Source: Microtetraspora fusca (lineage in GTDB: Bacteria; Actinomycetota; Actinomycetes; Streptosporangiales; Streptosporangiaceae). From it: a stretch of DNA of 64,000 bases. The stretch is taken from positions 124,001 through 188,000 of the forward strand of contig NZ_BBYK01000045.1 of NCBI RefSeq assembly GCF_001570365.1. Direction: 5' to 3'. Positions 1-8,588 of the stretch are shown here, piece by piece. The translations under genes and the position numbers were made by a program. The first letter of the stretch is position 1. Each line of letters begins with the position of its first letter. The notes under the pieces are model-generated. The model was not told where the DNA came from. It saw only the letters and a list, made by a program, of their open reading frames with translations, and searched no databases.

Positions 1-2
1 GC

Positions 3-593
3 GCGATCGCCGACCCCGGTCCGGCCCCGGTGTTCCTGGTCGACGCCCCGCCCGCGCCCCGCTCGTTCAAGGCGTGGGACGGCGCGGCCTCCTTCGACGG
101 CCAGACGGTCACGTTCTCCTGGTTCTGGAGCGGCGCGACCACCGTGAAGTACGAGACCGGCGACCAGCGGTTCCATGTGTCCGATCTCGACGGGGTCGAA
201 TGGCACGCGCCGCGGCCGCAGGGCGGAGCGCTGCGGCTGAAGGTCCGCGGCGCCGCCGAGCCGCCCAAGCCGGAAGACGACCCGGCCTCGGTGGTCTTCG
301 GCATGCTGTACGGGTCGACCCACGAGTCGCTGCCCTTCGCCGCCGCCGTGCTGGCCGCCGTACGGCGTCAGGGGCACAGCTCCGTGCGACCCGGCACGGC
401 CGCCGCACTCCCCGGAGCACCGCTACCGGACGGCGCGCCTGGCCCGGCCGCTCCGGCCACCGGCGGGCCGCCGCGCGGCGACGCCTCCGACATCGCCGAC
501 CGCATACGCAAGCTCGGCGAGCTCCACTCGGCCGGTCTCATCAGCGATGCCGAGTTCCGGGAGAAGAAGGCGGAGCTGCTGGCGCGACTGTGA
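3..593 (+). CDS. DUF4429 / SHOCT domain protein (5' end missing)
   Basis: The reading frame is open from the window edge, so the true start lies upstream and only about the last 196 residues are seen. The body looks like the second half of a DUF4429 repeat: a short beta-rich stretch with a DLDGVEWH motif, then VRG and a Pro-rich turn. The last 35 residues form a SHOCT motif (short helical C-terminal domain), IRKLGELHSAGLISDAEF. SHOCT domains are thought to mediate oligomerisation. Nothing in the sequence fixes a function. An internal GTG at 30 is in frame but unlikely to be the start, because the homologous region continues through it. Confidence 0.7.
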   Translation, partial: AIADPGPAPVFLVDAPPAPRSFKAWDGAASFDGQTVTFSWFWSGATTVKYETGDQRFHVSDLDGVEWHAPRPQGGALRLKVRGAAEPPKPEDDPASVVFGMLYGSTHESLPFAAAVLAAVRRQGHSSVRPGTAAALPGAPLPDGAPGPAAPATGGPPRGDASDIADRIRKLGELHSAGLISDAEFREKKAELLARL

Positions 594-822
594 GAATTCT
601 CCCTTCGGCCTGGCCGCCAACCTGGGCGTCCAGGGGACGTATCGCCTGTTCTCGGGCGACGCCGCTTGTTAAGGTGACGGCGGCGCACGGGGGAGGCTCG
701 GCCGGCGGGCGACCGCGCCCGGCGACATTTCGGAGGCATACAGTGACGCACGTCCAGAGTCGCCGGTCGACATCCACGCCGGCGGCGATCCGTCCCGCAC
801 GACGCCGGCTGCCGGAGGGCGC

Positions 823-1869
823 GTGAGCCGAACGCAGCCCCTGATGGCGATGCTGCCCTTCCTGATGATGGGCATCATCGCCACCGCCGACATCCTCGCC
901 GGGTCCCAGTACGTGTTCCTGTCGCTGCTGGCCATCGGCCCGGCGTTCGCGAGCCTGGTGGGCGGCGTCCGCCGTACGGTGCTGATCGGCCTCGTCGCGC
1001 TGGTGCTCTCGCTGCTCCTCGCCGTCTACAACGACCTGCTGCGCGCCCCCGAGAGCGACCTGAGCGTCGTCTCGATCTGCGGCGTGACCGCCGCCAGCAT
1101 CCTCGCCACCGTCGGGCGGCAGCGCCGCGAGCGCGAACTGGCCAACGTGCGCTCGGTCGCCGAGGTCGCCCAGCGCGTGCTGCTGCGTCCGGTGCCCCGG
1201 CGGGCGGGCCACCTGCGCGCCGCCGTCTCCTACACGTCCGCGACGGCCGAGGCCCGCATCGGCGGCGACCTGTACGAGGTCGTCACCGGCCCGAGCGGAG
1301 TTCGGGTCATCGTCGGCGACGTCCAGGGCAAAGGGCTGGAGGCGGTGGAGACCGCGGCCCTGGTCCTCGGCGCGTTCCGCGAGGCGGCGCACGACGAGCC
1401 GGACCTCCTCGGCGTCAGCGCCCGCGTGGAGAAGGCGCTCAACCGGCGGCTGACCGGTGAGGACTTCGTCACCGCGATCCTCGCCGAGGCCCATCCGGAG
1501 GGGACGTTGACCCTGCTCAACTACGGGCATCCGGCCCCGCTGATCCTGCGGGCCGACGGCGAGATCGCGTTCGTCGAGCCGGACGTCTGCGCGCCGCCGC
1601 TCGGCCTCGCCGTACTGGAGGTGGACGGGCCGACCCCCTACGAGGTCCCGTTCGCGACGGGGGACCAGGTCCTTCTGTACACGGACGGGGTCATCGAGGC
1701 GCGCGACCGCGCGGGCCGCTTCTATCCGCTCGCCGAGCGCGCCCACCTGCTCAAGGAGAACGATCCCGAGGCGGCCCTGGAGGCGCTGCGGCTCGACCTC
1801 GTCGCGCACGTGGACGCCCCGCTGCACGACGACGCGGCCATGCTGCTGCTGCGCTGCCGCCGGCTGTGA
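823..1869 (+). CDS. Membrane-anchored SpoIIE/PP2C-type serine phosphatase
   Basis: 348 residues. The first 100 or so are hydrophobic and make about three or four membrane helices. A short linker leads to a PPM/SpoIIE phosphatase domain facing the cytosol. Metal-binding and catalytic motifs are visible: GGDLYEV near residue 147, GDVQGKG near 165, LLYTDGVIEAR near 285 and a C-terminal HDDAAML. Family members dephosphorylate anti-sigma-factor antagonists in partner-switching pathways. No kinase or STAS protein lies nearby, so the partner is unknown. GTG start chosen because the upstream frame lacks coding character. Confidence 0.85.
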   Translation: MSRTQPLMAMLPFLMMGIIATADILAGSQYVFLSLLAIGPAFASLVGGVRRTVLIGLVALVLSLLLAVYNDLLRAPESDLSVVSICGVTAASILATVGRQRRERELANVRSVAEVAQRVLLRPVPRRAGHLRAAVSYTSATAEARIGGDLYEVVTGPSGVRVIVGDVQGKGLEAVETAALVLGAFREAAHDEPDLLGVSARVEKALNRRLTGEDFVTAILAEAHPEGTLTLLNYGHPAPLILRADGEIAFVEPDVCAPPLGLAVLEVDGPTPYEVPFATGDQVLLYTDGVIEARDRAGRFYPLAERAHLLKENDPEAALEALRLDLVAHVDAPLHDDAAMLLLRCRRL

Positions 1870-2009
1870 CCGGGCCGGATCCCGCGTTCCGCGAGTGCCC
1901 GCCGTTCTGGGATCCCCGCTTCCACCGGTGCTTCAGGGCTTGATAGGTTTCCGGGGGGTGAGCCGGGAAGTCTGGTCGGCAGTGCCGTCACCGACCCCGG
2001 AGTGCCCCC

Positions 2010-2453
2010 ATGCGAGCTCGTGATCTCGCCGTCGACTTCCCGACGGTCACCCTCGACACGCCGATGGTGGAGGCCGCGCGGTTACTCGCGGACCAGGATC
2101 TCCCCGGCCTGATCGTCGTCGACGTCGGCGGTCTCCCGCGCACGGTCCTTCCGGGTACGCAGGTGCTGCGGCTCGCCGTGCCGCGCTACTGCCAGGACGA
2201 CCCCGCCCTCGCCCGCGTCGTGGACGAGGCGCACGCCGACGCGTTCCTCCGCTCGCTCGCCGGCCGTACCGTCCGGGAATGCCTGCCGGAGGATCCGCGT
2301 GAGCTGCCGGTGACCGATCCGGGCGCCACGCTGCTGGAGATCGCCGCCCTCATGGCGCGGACGCGCAGCCCGCTGGTCGCGGTCGTCGAGGACGGACGGC
2401 TGTGCGGAGCGGTCACCCTGCAGGCCCTGCTCGACCGGGCGCTCGCTTCATGA
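2010..2453 (+). CDS. CBS-domain protein
   Basis: 147 residues with two CBS motifs (about 8-60 and 95-147), the second ending in a typical VVEDGRLCGAVTLQALLD strand-helix pair. Such Bateman modules bind adenine nucleotides and usually control a linked transporter or enzyme. The stop codon overlaps the ATG of the following permease (ATGA, 2450-2453), which points to translational coupling and suggests this module regulates that permease. GGAG lies just upstream of the ATG. Confidence 0.82.
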   Translation: MRARDLAVDFPTVTLDTPMVEAARLLADQDLPGLIVVDVGGLPRTVLPGTQVLRLAVPRYCQDDPALARVVDEAHADAFLRSLAGRTVRECLPEDPRELPVTDPGATLLEIAALMARTRSPLVAVVEDGRLCGAVTLQALLDRALAS

Positions 2454-3742
2454 CCGTCACCGCCTGGCTGTCGGTGGTGGCGTTCGTCTGCACGTACGCG
2501 CTGATCGCGACGGAGCGGGTCCACCGCGTGGCGGCGGCGCTCGGCGGCGCCGGGATCATGCTGCTGATCCACGCCACCTCCGCCCCCTCGGCGTTCTTCT
2601 CCGAGCACACCGGGATCGACTGGAACGTCATCTTCCTGCTGCTCGGCATGATGGTCATCGTCGGCGTGCTCAAGCAGACGGGCGTCTTCGAATACCTGGC
2701 GATCTGGGCCGCGAAGCGGGCACGGGGCCGCCCGTTCCGGCTGCTGGTGCTGCTGGTGGTGATCACCGCGTGCGCGTCCGCGCTGCTGGACAACGTCACG
2801 ACCGTGCTGCTGATCGCCCCGGTGACGTTCCTCGTCTGCGAGCGGCTCGCGCTCAACGTCGCGCCGTTCCTCATCGCCGAGGCCATGGCGTCCAACATCG
2901 GCGGCACGTCCACGCTCGTCGGCGATCCGCCCAACATCATCATCGCCAGCCGGGGCGGGCTCACGTTCAACGACTTCCTCGTCCACCTGGCCCCGCTCGT
3001 CGTCGTCCTGATGGTCGCGTTCATCGGTCTGTGCCGGGTGATGTTCCGGAAGGAGTTCCGCTACGACCCCGACCGGGCCGCCGAGATCATGGCGTTGGAC
3101 GAGCGGGAGGCGATCGCCGACCGCAGGCTGCTGTGGCAGAGCCTCGTGGTGCTCGCCGCGGTGATGGCGGCGTTCGTGCTGCATCCGGTGCTGCACTACG
3201 AGCCCTCCGTGGTGGCACTCCTGGGCGCCGGGGTGTTGGTCGCCGCCACCCGGGTCACCACCGAGGAGGCGATCCGCGAGGTCGAGTGGCCGACCCTGGT
3301 GTTCTTCGCCGGGCTGTTCGTCATGGTCGGCGCGCTCGTCGAGACCGGCGTGATCGGCAAGATCTCCGAGGCGGCGGTCGGGGCCACCGAGGGCCGTCTC
3401 GGGTTCGCGACCATGCTGCTGCTGTGGGCCTCCGCGGCGCTGTCCGGCGTCGTGGACAACATCCCGTACGTCGCGACGATGAGCCCGATCGTGGCCGACC
3501 TCGTGCAGGCCAACGGCGGGAACGAGGTGGCGCGGGCGCTGTGGTGGGCCCTGGCGCTCGGCGCCGACCTCGGCGGCAACGCGACCGCCGTGGGCGCCGC
3601 CGCCAACGTCGTCGTCCTCGGCATCGCCGCCCGCAACCGCACGCCGATCAGCTTCTGGCAGTTCACCAAGTACGGGTTGATCGTCACCCTGGTCACCGTC
3701 GCGATCTGCACGCCGTACCTGTGGTTCCGCTATCTCATGTGA
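2450..3742 (+). CDS. ArsB/NhaD-type (SLC13-like) ion permease
   Basis: 430 residues, about ten to twelve membrane helices. The segments GTSTLVGDPPNI near residue 160 and a second re-entrant region with SGVVDNIPY near 335 are the paired hairpin signatures of the ArsB/NhaD and DASS transporters. Substrate may be arsenite, sodium/proton exchange or a di-acid, and the sequence does not decide. No ArsR or arsenate reductase is nearby, which makes arsenic resistance less likely. Start placed at the ATG overlapping the CBS gene; upstream in-frame codons belong to that gene in another frame. Confidence 0.85.
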   Translation: MTVTAWLSVVAFVCTYALIATERVHRVAAALGGAGIMLLIHATSAPSAFFSEHTGIDWNVIFLLLGMMVIVGVLKQTGVFEYLAIWAAKRARGRPFRLLVLLVVITACASALLDNVTTVLLIAPVTFLVCERLALNVAPFLIAEAMASNIGGTSTLVGDPPNIIIASRGGLTFNDFLVHLAPLVVVLMVAFIGLCRVMFRKEFRYDPDRAAEIMALDEREAIADRRLLWQSLVVLAAVMAAFVLHPVLHYEPSVVALLGAGVLVAATRVTTEEAIREVEWPTLVFFAGLFVMVGALVETGVIGKISEAAVGATEGRLGFATMLLLWASAALSGVVDNIPYVATMSPIVADLVQANGGNEVARALWWALALGADLGGNATAVGAAANVVVLGIAARNRTPISFWQFTKYGLIVTLVTVAICTPYLWFRYLM

Positions 3743-3815
3743 CGTGCGGCGGATGATGTGATCTTCGGGGAGCGGTTGGGGGACCGGCCGGTCCCCGTGG
3801 GACGATAAAGGCCAT

Positions 3816-4400
3816 ATGAGTGCCGTCACCCCGTTCCGGCTTGCGCGCACCACGGCCTTCGCCGTGGTGTGCGTCGTGCTGGGCGTGATCGCGCACCTGT
3901 TCGGCGGCGGATCGCTCTCGGGGCCGAGGGTCGCCGCCGCGCTCGCGCTCGCGTTCGCCGCCGCCCTTCCCTGGACCGGGAGGGAGCGCGGCATGGCCGT
4001 GATCCTTCCGCTCCTCGGCGGCCTCCAGGTGGCCCTGCACCTGCTGTTCAGCCTCCGGTACGCCGCGCCCGTCGCGGGCGGGCTCGGTGATGCGACGCCG
4101 TACGTCGAGGCGGGCGGGCACCTCCACTCCGGGCTGGTGCCGGGCATCGGCATGCTGATCACCCATGGGTGGGCCGTCGGCCTGACGGCGCTGTGGCTCG
4201 CGCGCGGCGAGGCCATGCTGTGGTCGCTGCTGCGGCGGCTCGCCGCCCGGCTGTGCCTCCTTCTGGACGTCCTGCTCGTCCCGGCCCCCGTTCCCTTCCA
4301 CGCCTGCCGTTCCACCGAGCCGGAGATCCTCCGCACCCGGGAGCTGCGGCACGCGGTCACCCGGCGCGGGCCGCCGGCGCTCGCGGCCGCCGCGCTCTGA
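3816..4400 (+). CDS. Integral membrane protein of unknown function
   Basis: 194 residues with four predicted membrane helices in the first 150 and a short basic tail. Histidines cluster at the helix 3 boundary (GGHLHSG) and in helix 4 (ITHGW), which could bind metal or haem. In several actinomycetes a protein of this shape is found beside PCu(A)C copper chaperones, as here 450 bases downstream, so a link to copper or redox handling is plausible but inferred. No family name can be given from sequence alone. Confidence 0.65.
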   Translation: MSAVTPFRLARTTAFAVVCVVLGVIAHLFGGGSLSGPRVAAALALAFAAALPWTGRERGMAVILPLLGGLQVALHLLFSLRYAAPVAGGLGDATPYVEAGGHLHSGLVPGIGMLITHGWAVGLTALWLARGEAMLWSLLRRLAARLCLLLDVLLVPAPVPFHACRSTEPEILRTRELRHAVTRRGPPALAAAAL

Positions 4401-4849
4401 CGCGCGGCACAGCACTCTCCGTACGGGATTCGCCGGACGGCGCCTCTCGCGAGCCCGTTTTCCGGGGCCGACCGCGGATCGTATCCGGTGCGCACCCGCA
4501 CCGGCCGCGCCCCCGGACGGCCTGACTCGGGAACGGCCGGTCCGACTCGCACGCGCCGGGTCCGTGGCACGCCTGGCTCGCGGGCTCCCGCCGCGCGATC
4601 CTCTCCCGGCGTTCCCCGACCGGCCGGCTCGTCCCGGCTCGTCGTGACCGCTCCGTCGCCCCGGCGGCGTACGCGTTGACCGCGCGTCCCGTCCGCCGTC
4701 GGCGTGCCGAGCGGCCCGTCCACCTGCATCGAAGACTTTCGCGATCCCGCCCTGCCGCGGATCGCTCCCAACGACAACCACCACGGACCGGTACGGCACA
4801 GCCGCGGCACACCCGGCACGCCGTACCCGGTCGAAGAAAGGCAACCGCA
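4401..4849 (+). other. Non-coding stretch before the copper chaperone gene
   Basis: 449 bases without a credible gene. Open frames here have no coding bias and no start with a ribosome binding site. A TTGACC hexamer lies near 4676 but no convincing -10 follows at the right distance. The last 20 bases carry an AAAGG ribosome binding site for the next gene. The leader is unusually long for this window and may hold an undetected regulatory RNA, for which nothing specific was seen. Confidence 0.4.
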
Positions 4850-5437
4850 ATGCTCCTTCGTCGCATCGCACCCGCCGCCGTCCTCATCGCCGTGGTCAGC
4901 GCCTGCGGCTCGCAGCCCGCGGCGCAGCCGGAGACCCGGGCCGCGGCCCAGACCGCTCCTCAGACCACCCCGGCGCCGTCCGGACAGGCCGCGATCTCCG
5001 TGACCGACCCGTGGGTGAAGAGCACCGAGTCCGGCATGACCGCGGCCTTCGGCACCCTGGTCAACGACGGCGACACCGAGGTGACCGTGCTGTCCGCGAC
5101 CTCCCCGCTCTCGCCCGACGTCGAGCTGCACGAGGTCGTCGACTCCGGCGGCAAGATGGTCATGCGTCCCAAGGAGGGCGGCTTCACGATCCCGGCCCAC
5201 GGCACGCACCAGCTCGAACCGGGCGCCGACCACATCATGCTGATGGGCGTCACCAAGCCGGTGAAGCCCGGCGACCAGATCTCCTTCACGCTCACCCTGA
5301 AGGACGGCGGGAAGCTGGAGTTCACCGCCATCGGCAAGGACTTCGCCGGCGGCAAGGAGAACTACCAGCCCGGCATGGACCACGGCGCCGGCGATGATCA
5401 CGGCGCGAGCGGCGACACCGGCAAGGACCACGGCTGA
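4850..5437 (+). CDS. PCu(A)C-type periplasmic-like copper chaperone (lipoprotein)
   Basis: 195 residues. A lipoprotein signal ends in the lipobox VSAC near residue 17, so the protein should be anchored outside the membrane. The PCu(A)C domain follows with the spaced His/Met ligands: ELHE, then KMVM, then HQLEPGADHIMLM. The family carries Cu(I) to the CuA site of cytochrome c oxidase. A tail rich in His and Asp (MDHG, DDHG, KDHG) adds a likely metal-binding extension. The DyP peroxidase gene follows 5 bases after the stop. Start fixed by AAAGG at the right distance and by the signal peptide; the longer open frame upstream is not coding. Confidence 0.88.
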   Translation: MLLRRIAPAAVLIAVVSACGSQPAAQPETRAAAQTAPQTTPAPSGQAAISVTDPWVKSTESGMTAAFGTLVNDGDTEVTVLSATSPLSPDVELHEVVDSGGKMVMRPKEGGFTIPAHGTHQLEPGADHIMLMGVTKPVKPGDQISFTLTLKDGGKLEFTAIGKDFAGGKENYQPGMDHGAGDDHGASGDTGKDHG

Positions 5438-5442
5438 TCGAC

Positions 5443-6654
5443 ATGCGTGAACCCCGACTGAGCCGGAGGGGACTGCTCGCGGGAGGCGCCGCCACCGCGG
5501 TCGGCGCCCTCGCCGCGTGCGCGCCCTCCGGAACCCCCACCGCCGCCACCGCGGCGGCGACCGCCGCCCTCGCGTCCGCGGGTACGGCGGTGGAGCCCTT
5601 CCACGGCAAGAACCAGAGCGGCGTCGCCACGATCCCGCAGACGTACGCCGCCTTCCTCGGCCTGGACCTGCGCAAGGGCATGGACAAGGAGGCGATCGGC
5701 CGCCTGATGCGGCTGCTCACCGACGACGCCCGCCGCCTCACCCAGGGGCGGGCGGCCCTGGCCGACGTCGAACCGGAGCTCGCGGTCGACCCGGCCCGGC
5801 TGACTGTCACGTTCGGGTTCGGCCCCGGGCTGTTCACGGCGGCCGGGGTCGAGCACCTGCGGCCCAAGGCGGTGGCGCCGCTGCCCGCGTTCTCCGTCGA
5901 CCGGCTGGAGAAGCAGTGGAGCGACGGCGACCTGCTGGTGCAGATCTGCGCCGACGACGGCGTCACGCTCTCCCACGCCCTCCGCATGATCGTGAAGGAC
6001 GCGCGGGCGTTCGCCAAGGTGCGCTGGACCCAGCGGGGGTTCCGCAGGAGCCCGCAGGTCCAGGCCCCAGGCACGACGCAGCGCAACCTCATGGGCCAGC
6101 TCGACGGGACCGTCAACCCGGCGCCGGGCACGGCGGACTTCGACCGCGCGGTCTGGATCAGCGACGGTCCCGAGTGGCTGCACGGCGGCACGACCCTCGT
6201 GCTGCGGCGCATCCACATGGACCTGGAGACCTGGGACGCCGCGGACCGGGTCGGCAGGGAGTTCAGCGTGGGACGCCGTCTCGACAACGGCGCGCCCATC
6301 ACCGGCGACGCCGAGCACGACGAGCCGGACTTCGAGAAGCTCGGCCCCACCGGGTTCCCCGTCATCTCCGAGTACGCCCACATCAGGCGGGCGCACGTCC
6401 AGGACCCGGGACTGCGGATCTTCCGGAGGCCGTACAACTACGACGAGGGCGTCACCGCGGACGGCACGTCCTCCTCCGGGCTGCTGTTCGCGTCGTACCA
6501 GGCCGACATCGACCGCCAGTTCGTCCCCGTGCAGCGGAAGCTCGCGGAGGCCGACCTGCTGAACGCGTGGACGGTTCCGATCGGCTCCGCCGTCTTCGCG
6601 ATCCCGCCAGGCTGCGCTCCCAACGGCTGGGTCGGGGACACGCTGCTCGGCTGA
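5443..6654 (+). CDS. Tat-exported DyP-type haem peroxidase (EfeB-like)
   Basis: 403 residues. A twin-arginine signal (LSRRGLLAGG) ends near residue 26 in an AACA motif, so the enzyme is exported folded with haem and may be lipid-anchored. The DyP signature GQLDG is at about 217-221, and the proximal haem histidine is probably in EYAHIRRAH near 312. The family oxidises dyes and phenolics with peroxide; EfeB members serve iron uptake. No efeU or efeO is adjacent. Its neighbour, the PCu(A)C chaperone, suggests a shared role in metal or oxidative handling outside the membrane. Confidence 0.9.
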   Translation: MREPRLSRRGLLAGGAATAVGALAACAPSGTPTAATAAATAALASAGTAVEPFHGKNQSGVATIPQTYAAFLGLDLRKGMDKEAIGRLMRLLTDDARRLTQGRAALADVEPELAVDPARLTVTFGFGPGLFTAAGVEHLRPKAVAPLPAFSVDRLEKQWSDGDLLVQICADDGVTLSHALRMIVKDARAFAKVRWTQRGFRRSPQVQAPGTTQRNLMGQLDGTVNPAPGTADFDRAVWISDGPEWLHGGTTLVLRRIHMDLETWDAADRVGREFSVGRRLDNGAPITGDAEHDEPDFEKLGPTGFPVISEYAHIRRAHVQDPGLRIFRRPYNYDEGVTADGTSSSGLLFASYQADIDRQFVPVQRKLAEADLLNAWTVPIGSAVFAIPPGCAPNGWVGDTLLG

Positions 6655-6670
6655 CGCCGCCCGTCCTCCT

Positions 6671-6706
6671 CCCGGGACGTTTCGGCCGCTGACGAAACGT
6701 CCCGGG
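6671..6706. promoter_or_regulatory. Perfect 14-bp inverted repeat between DyP and P450 genes
   Basis: CCCGGGACGTTTCG, an 8-base loop, then its exact complement. It lies 16 bases after the DyP stop and ends 2 bases before the predicted -10 hexamer of the next gene. It could terminate the DyP transcript (no T-run follows) or act as an operator over the promoter of the P450 fusion gene. Confidence 0.55.
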
Positions 6707-6708
6707 CC

Positions 6709-6714
6709 TAGCGT
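6709..6714 (+). promoter_or_regulatory. Predicted -10 hexamer, leaderless P450 fusion gene
   Basis: TAGCGT sits 7 bases before the ATG at 6722, and no ribosome binding site is present. Transcription would begin at or beside the start codon. This spacing supports the chosen start. Confidence 0.4.
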
Positions 6715-6721
6715 CGAGGGC

Positions 6722-8542
6722 ATGACAGCAGCGACGTCGCCCCGGTTCGAGGGCGGGCAGTGGGTCATCAGCCGGTACGCGGACGTGTGCGCGGTGCTCT
6801 CCGACGACCGCTTCGCGGTTCCGGAGGCGCCGCCCGGCGAGCCGGGCATCGAGTCCGGCATCGAGTCCGGCATGGGGTGGCTGCGCGGCGCGGTCAGCCG
6901 CTTCGCCAACGGCCGCAGGCACGCCGAGGGGCGCCGCGCCGCCGTCGCGGCGCTCACGCCGCTGGAGCCCGTACGGCTGCGCGAGGCGGCCCGGGGGCGG
7001 GCGGGCGCGGCGCTGCGGGGCGGCGCGCCGCTCGACGCGGTCGCCAGGCGGGTCCCCGTGGCCGTGCTGGCGGACGCGCTGTGCGGTGACTCGGGGAGCG
7101 ACCCGGATGAGGTGGCCGATCTCGTGGGCGTGATCGCCGACGCGTACTTCCCCGGGACCGGGCCGGACGCCCCGGCGGACGCGGCCCTGGAACGCCTGGC
7201 CGACCTGCTGTGCTCATCGCCCTCGCTTCGCTCGCGCGGGCTCGGGGCGCCCTTGAGGCTTCCGCCGGGACGTTCCGAGGCCGGGACGCTCGCCACGACG
7301 GTCATGCTGCTGGTCCAGGCGTGCGACTCCACCGCCGGACTGATCCGCAACGCCGCCCGGCGCCTGACGGGCCGGCCCGATCCGGCCGCGATCGACGAGC
7401 TGCTGGAGGAGACGCTGCGGCTCGACCCGCCGCTGAAGGCCATGCGCCGGGTGGCCACGGAACGGGTGACGCTGGGCGGTGCGGTCATCGAAGCGGGTAC
7501 GGCGGTCGTGCTCGACGTGCCCACCGCCACCAGGGACGCCCCGGCGTCTCCCGGCGCGGCTCATCTCACCTTCGGTCACGGGCTCCGGCCCTGCCCCGGC
7601 GACCGGATCGCCCTGTCCCTGGCCGCCGGCGTCCTGGAGGCCGTCGCGGATGCCCGCCGTACCGCGGGGAGGCCGGGGGAGCGGGCCTTCGCCGCGTTCC
7701 GGGAGATGCACCATGGACCGGCTCCCCTGGTATTGCCGAACGCGTGGGACTACGCGTCGGCGGCGGCGCTGGCCCGGGCCGGGTTCGCGGCGGTGGGAAC
7801 GACGAGCCTGGGCGTGGCGGCCGTCGCCGGAAAGCCGGACGGTGAGGGGGCCACCAGGGGCGAGACGGTCGCGCTGGCCCGACGGCTGGCACGGGTGCCC
7901 TGCCTGGTGAGCGTGGACATCGAGGGCGGGTTCGGCGGCACGCCGAGCCAGGTGGCGGACCTGGCGGCGGAGCTGGCCGCGTTCGGCGTGGTCGGGGTGA
8001 ACCTGGAGGACGGACGGCCCGACGGTCGCCTCGCCCCCGTCGCCGTCATGCAGGAGACGGTCGCGGCGATCAAGGAACGGGTGCCCGGCATGTTCGTCAA
8101 CGCCCGTACGGACACGTTCTGGCTCGCCACGACCTCGACGGGAGACGAGGCCGGGGCGGCGGAGGACCGGCCCCGGCACGGTGATCAGGTCGCGGGGGAG
8201 GGGCCGAGCGGGGCCGAGAAGCTGGACGAGGCCCTGCGCAGGTGCCGGGCGTACGCGGAGGCGGGGGCCGACGGCGTCTTCCTGCCCGGCGTCGCCGAAG
8301 CGGAGCACATTCGGGCGCTCGTCGGCGGAACGGGAGTGCCGCTCAACGTCCTGTTCCTGCCCGCCAGGCACACCGTGGCCGGGCTGGCCGAACTGGGCGT
8401 ACGGCGGATCAGTTGCGGCTCCCTGCTGTACCGGGCGGCGCTGGGTGCGGCCGTCACGACCGCGCTCGCCGTCGCGGAGGGCGGCCCGGTGGCCGCCGGC
8501 CTCCCCGGCTACGCGGAGGTCCAGGCACTCCTGAACGAGTGA
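6722..8542 (+). CDS. Cytochrome P450 fused to PEP-mutase/isocitrate-lyase-like enzyme
   Basis: 606 residues in one frame. Residues 1 to about 315 are a short P450: I-helix-like VQACDSTAGLI near 200, ExxR (ETLR) near 230 and the haem loop FGHGLRPCPG with its cysteine near 290. The usual N-terminal part and the end of the L helix are cut short. From about 323 the sequence is a complete ICL/PEP-mutase family protein (LPNAWDYASAAALARAGF, SVDIEGGFGG, VNLEDG) that would cleave or rearrange small 2-oxo acids. The junction falls at the point where free-standing homologues begin. The I-helix side carries a repeat-like insert, LCSSPSLRSRG. The actual substrates are unknown. The fusion could be real, or two adjacent genes joined by a deletion. 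Confidence 0.75.
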   Translation: MTAATSPRFEGGQWVISRYADVCAVLSDDRFAVPEAPPGEPGIESGIESGMGWLRGAVSRFANGRRHAEGRRAAVAALTPLEPVRLREAARGRAGAALRGGAPLDAVARRVPVAVLADALCGDSGSDPDEVADLVGVIADAYFPGTGPDAPADAALERLADLLCSSPSLRSRGLGAPLRLPPGRSEAGTLATTVMLLVQACDSTAGLIRNAARRLTGRPDPAAIDELLEETLRLDPPLKAMRRVATERVTLGGAVIEAGTAVVLDVPTATRDAPASPGAAHLTFGHGLRPCPGDRIALSLAAGVLEAVADARRTAGRPGERAFAAFREMHHGPAPLVLPNAWDYASAAALARAGFAAVGTTSLGVAAVAGKPDGEGATRGETVALARRLARVPCLVSVDIEGGFGGTPSQVADLAAELAAFGVVGVNLEDGRPDGRLAPVAVMQETVAAIKERVPGMFVNARTDTFWLATTSTGDEAGAAEDRPRHGDQVAGEGPSGAEKLDEALRRCRAYAEAGADGVFLPGVAEAEHIRALVGGTGVPLNVLFLPARHTVAGLAELGVRRISCGSLLYRAALGAAVTTALAVAEGGPVAAGLPGYAEVQALLNE

Positions 8543-8588
8543 CCTGCCGCCGCCCGGACGCGTCTCCGCGCACGGCGGCGCGGCGAGA

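Noticed and set aside
4676-4849. N-terminal extension of the copper chaperone frame
   Set aside because: Extension is Arg/Pro-rich without coding bias; signal peptide and ribosome site fix the start at 4850.
2186-5431. 1081-codon minus-strand open frame
   Set aside because: Antisense shadow of the CBS, permease and copper-chaperone genes; Arg/Gly/His-rich composition and no start site.
7222-7233. 12-base word CTCGCTTCGCTC, also found inverted at 40451-40462
   Set aside because: Only two copies seen, low complexity and common in GC-rich genomes; not enough to call a repeat family.
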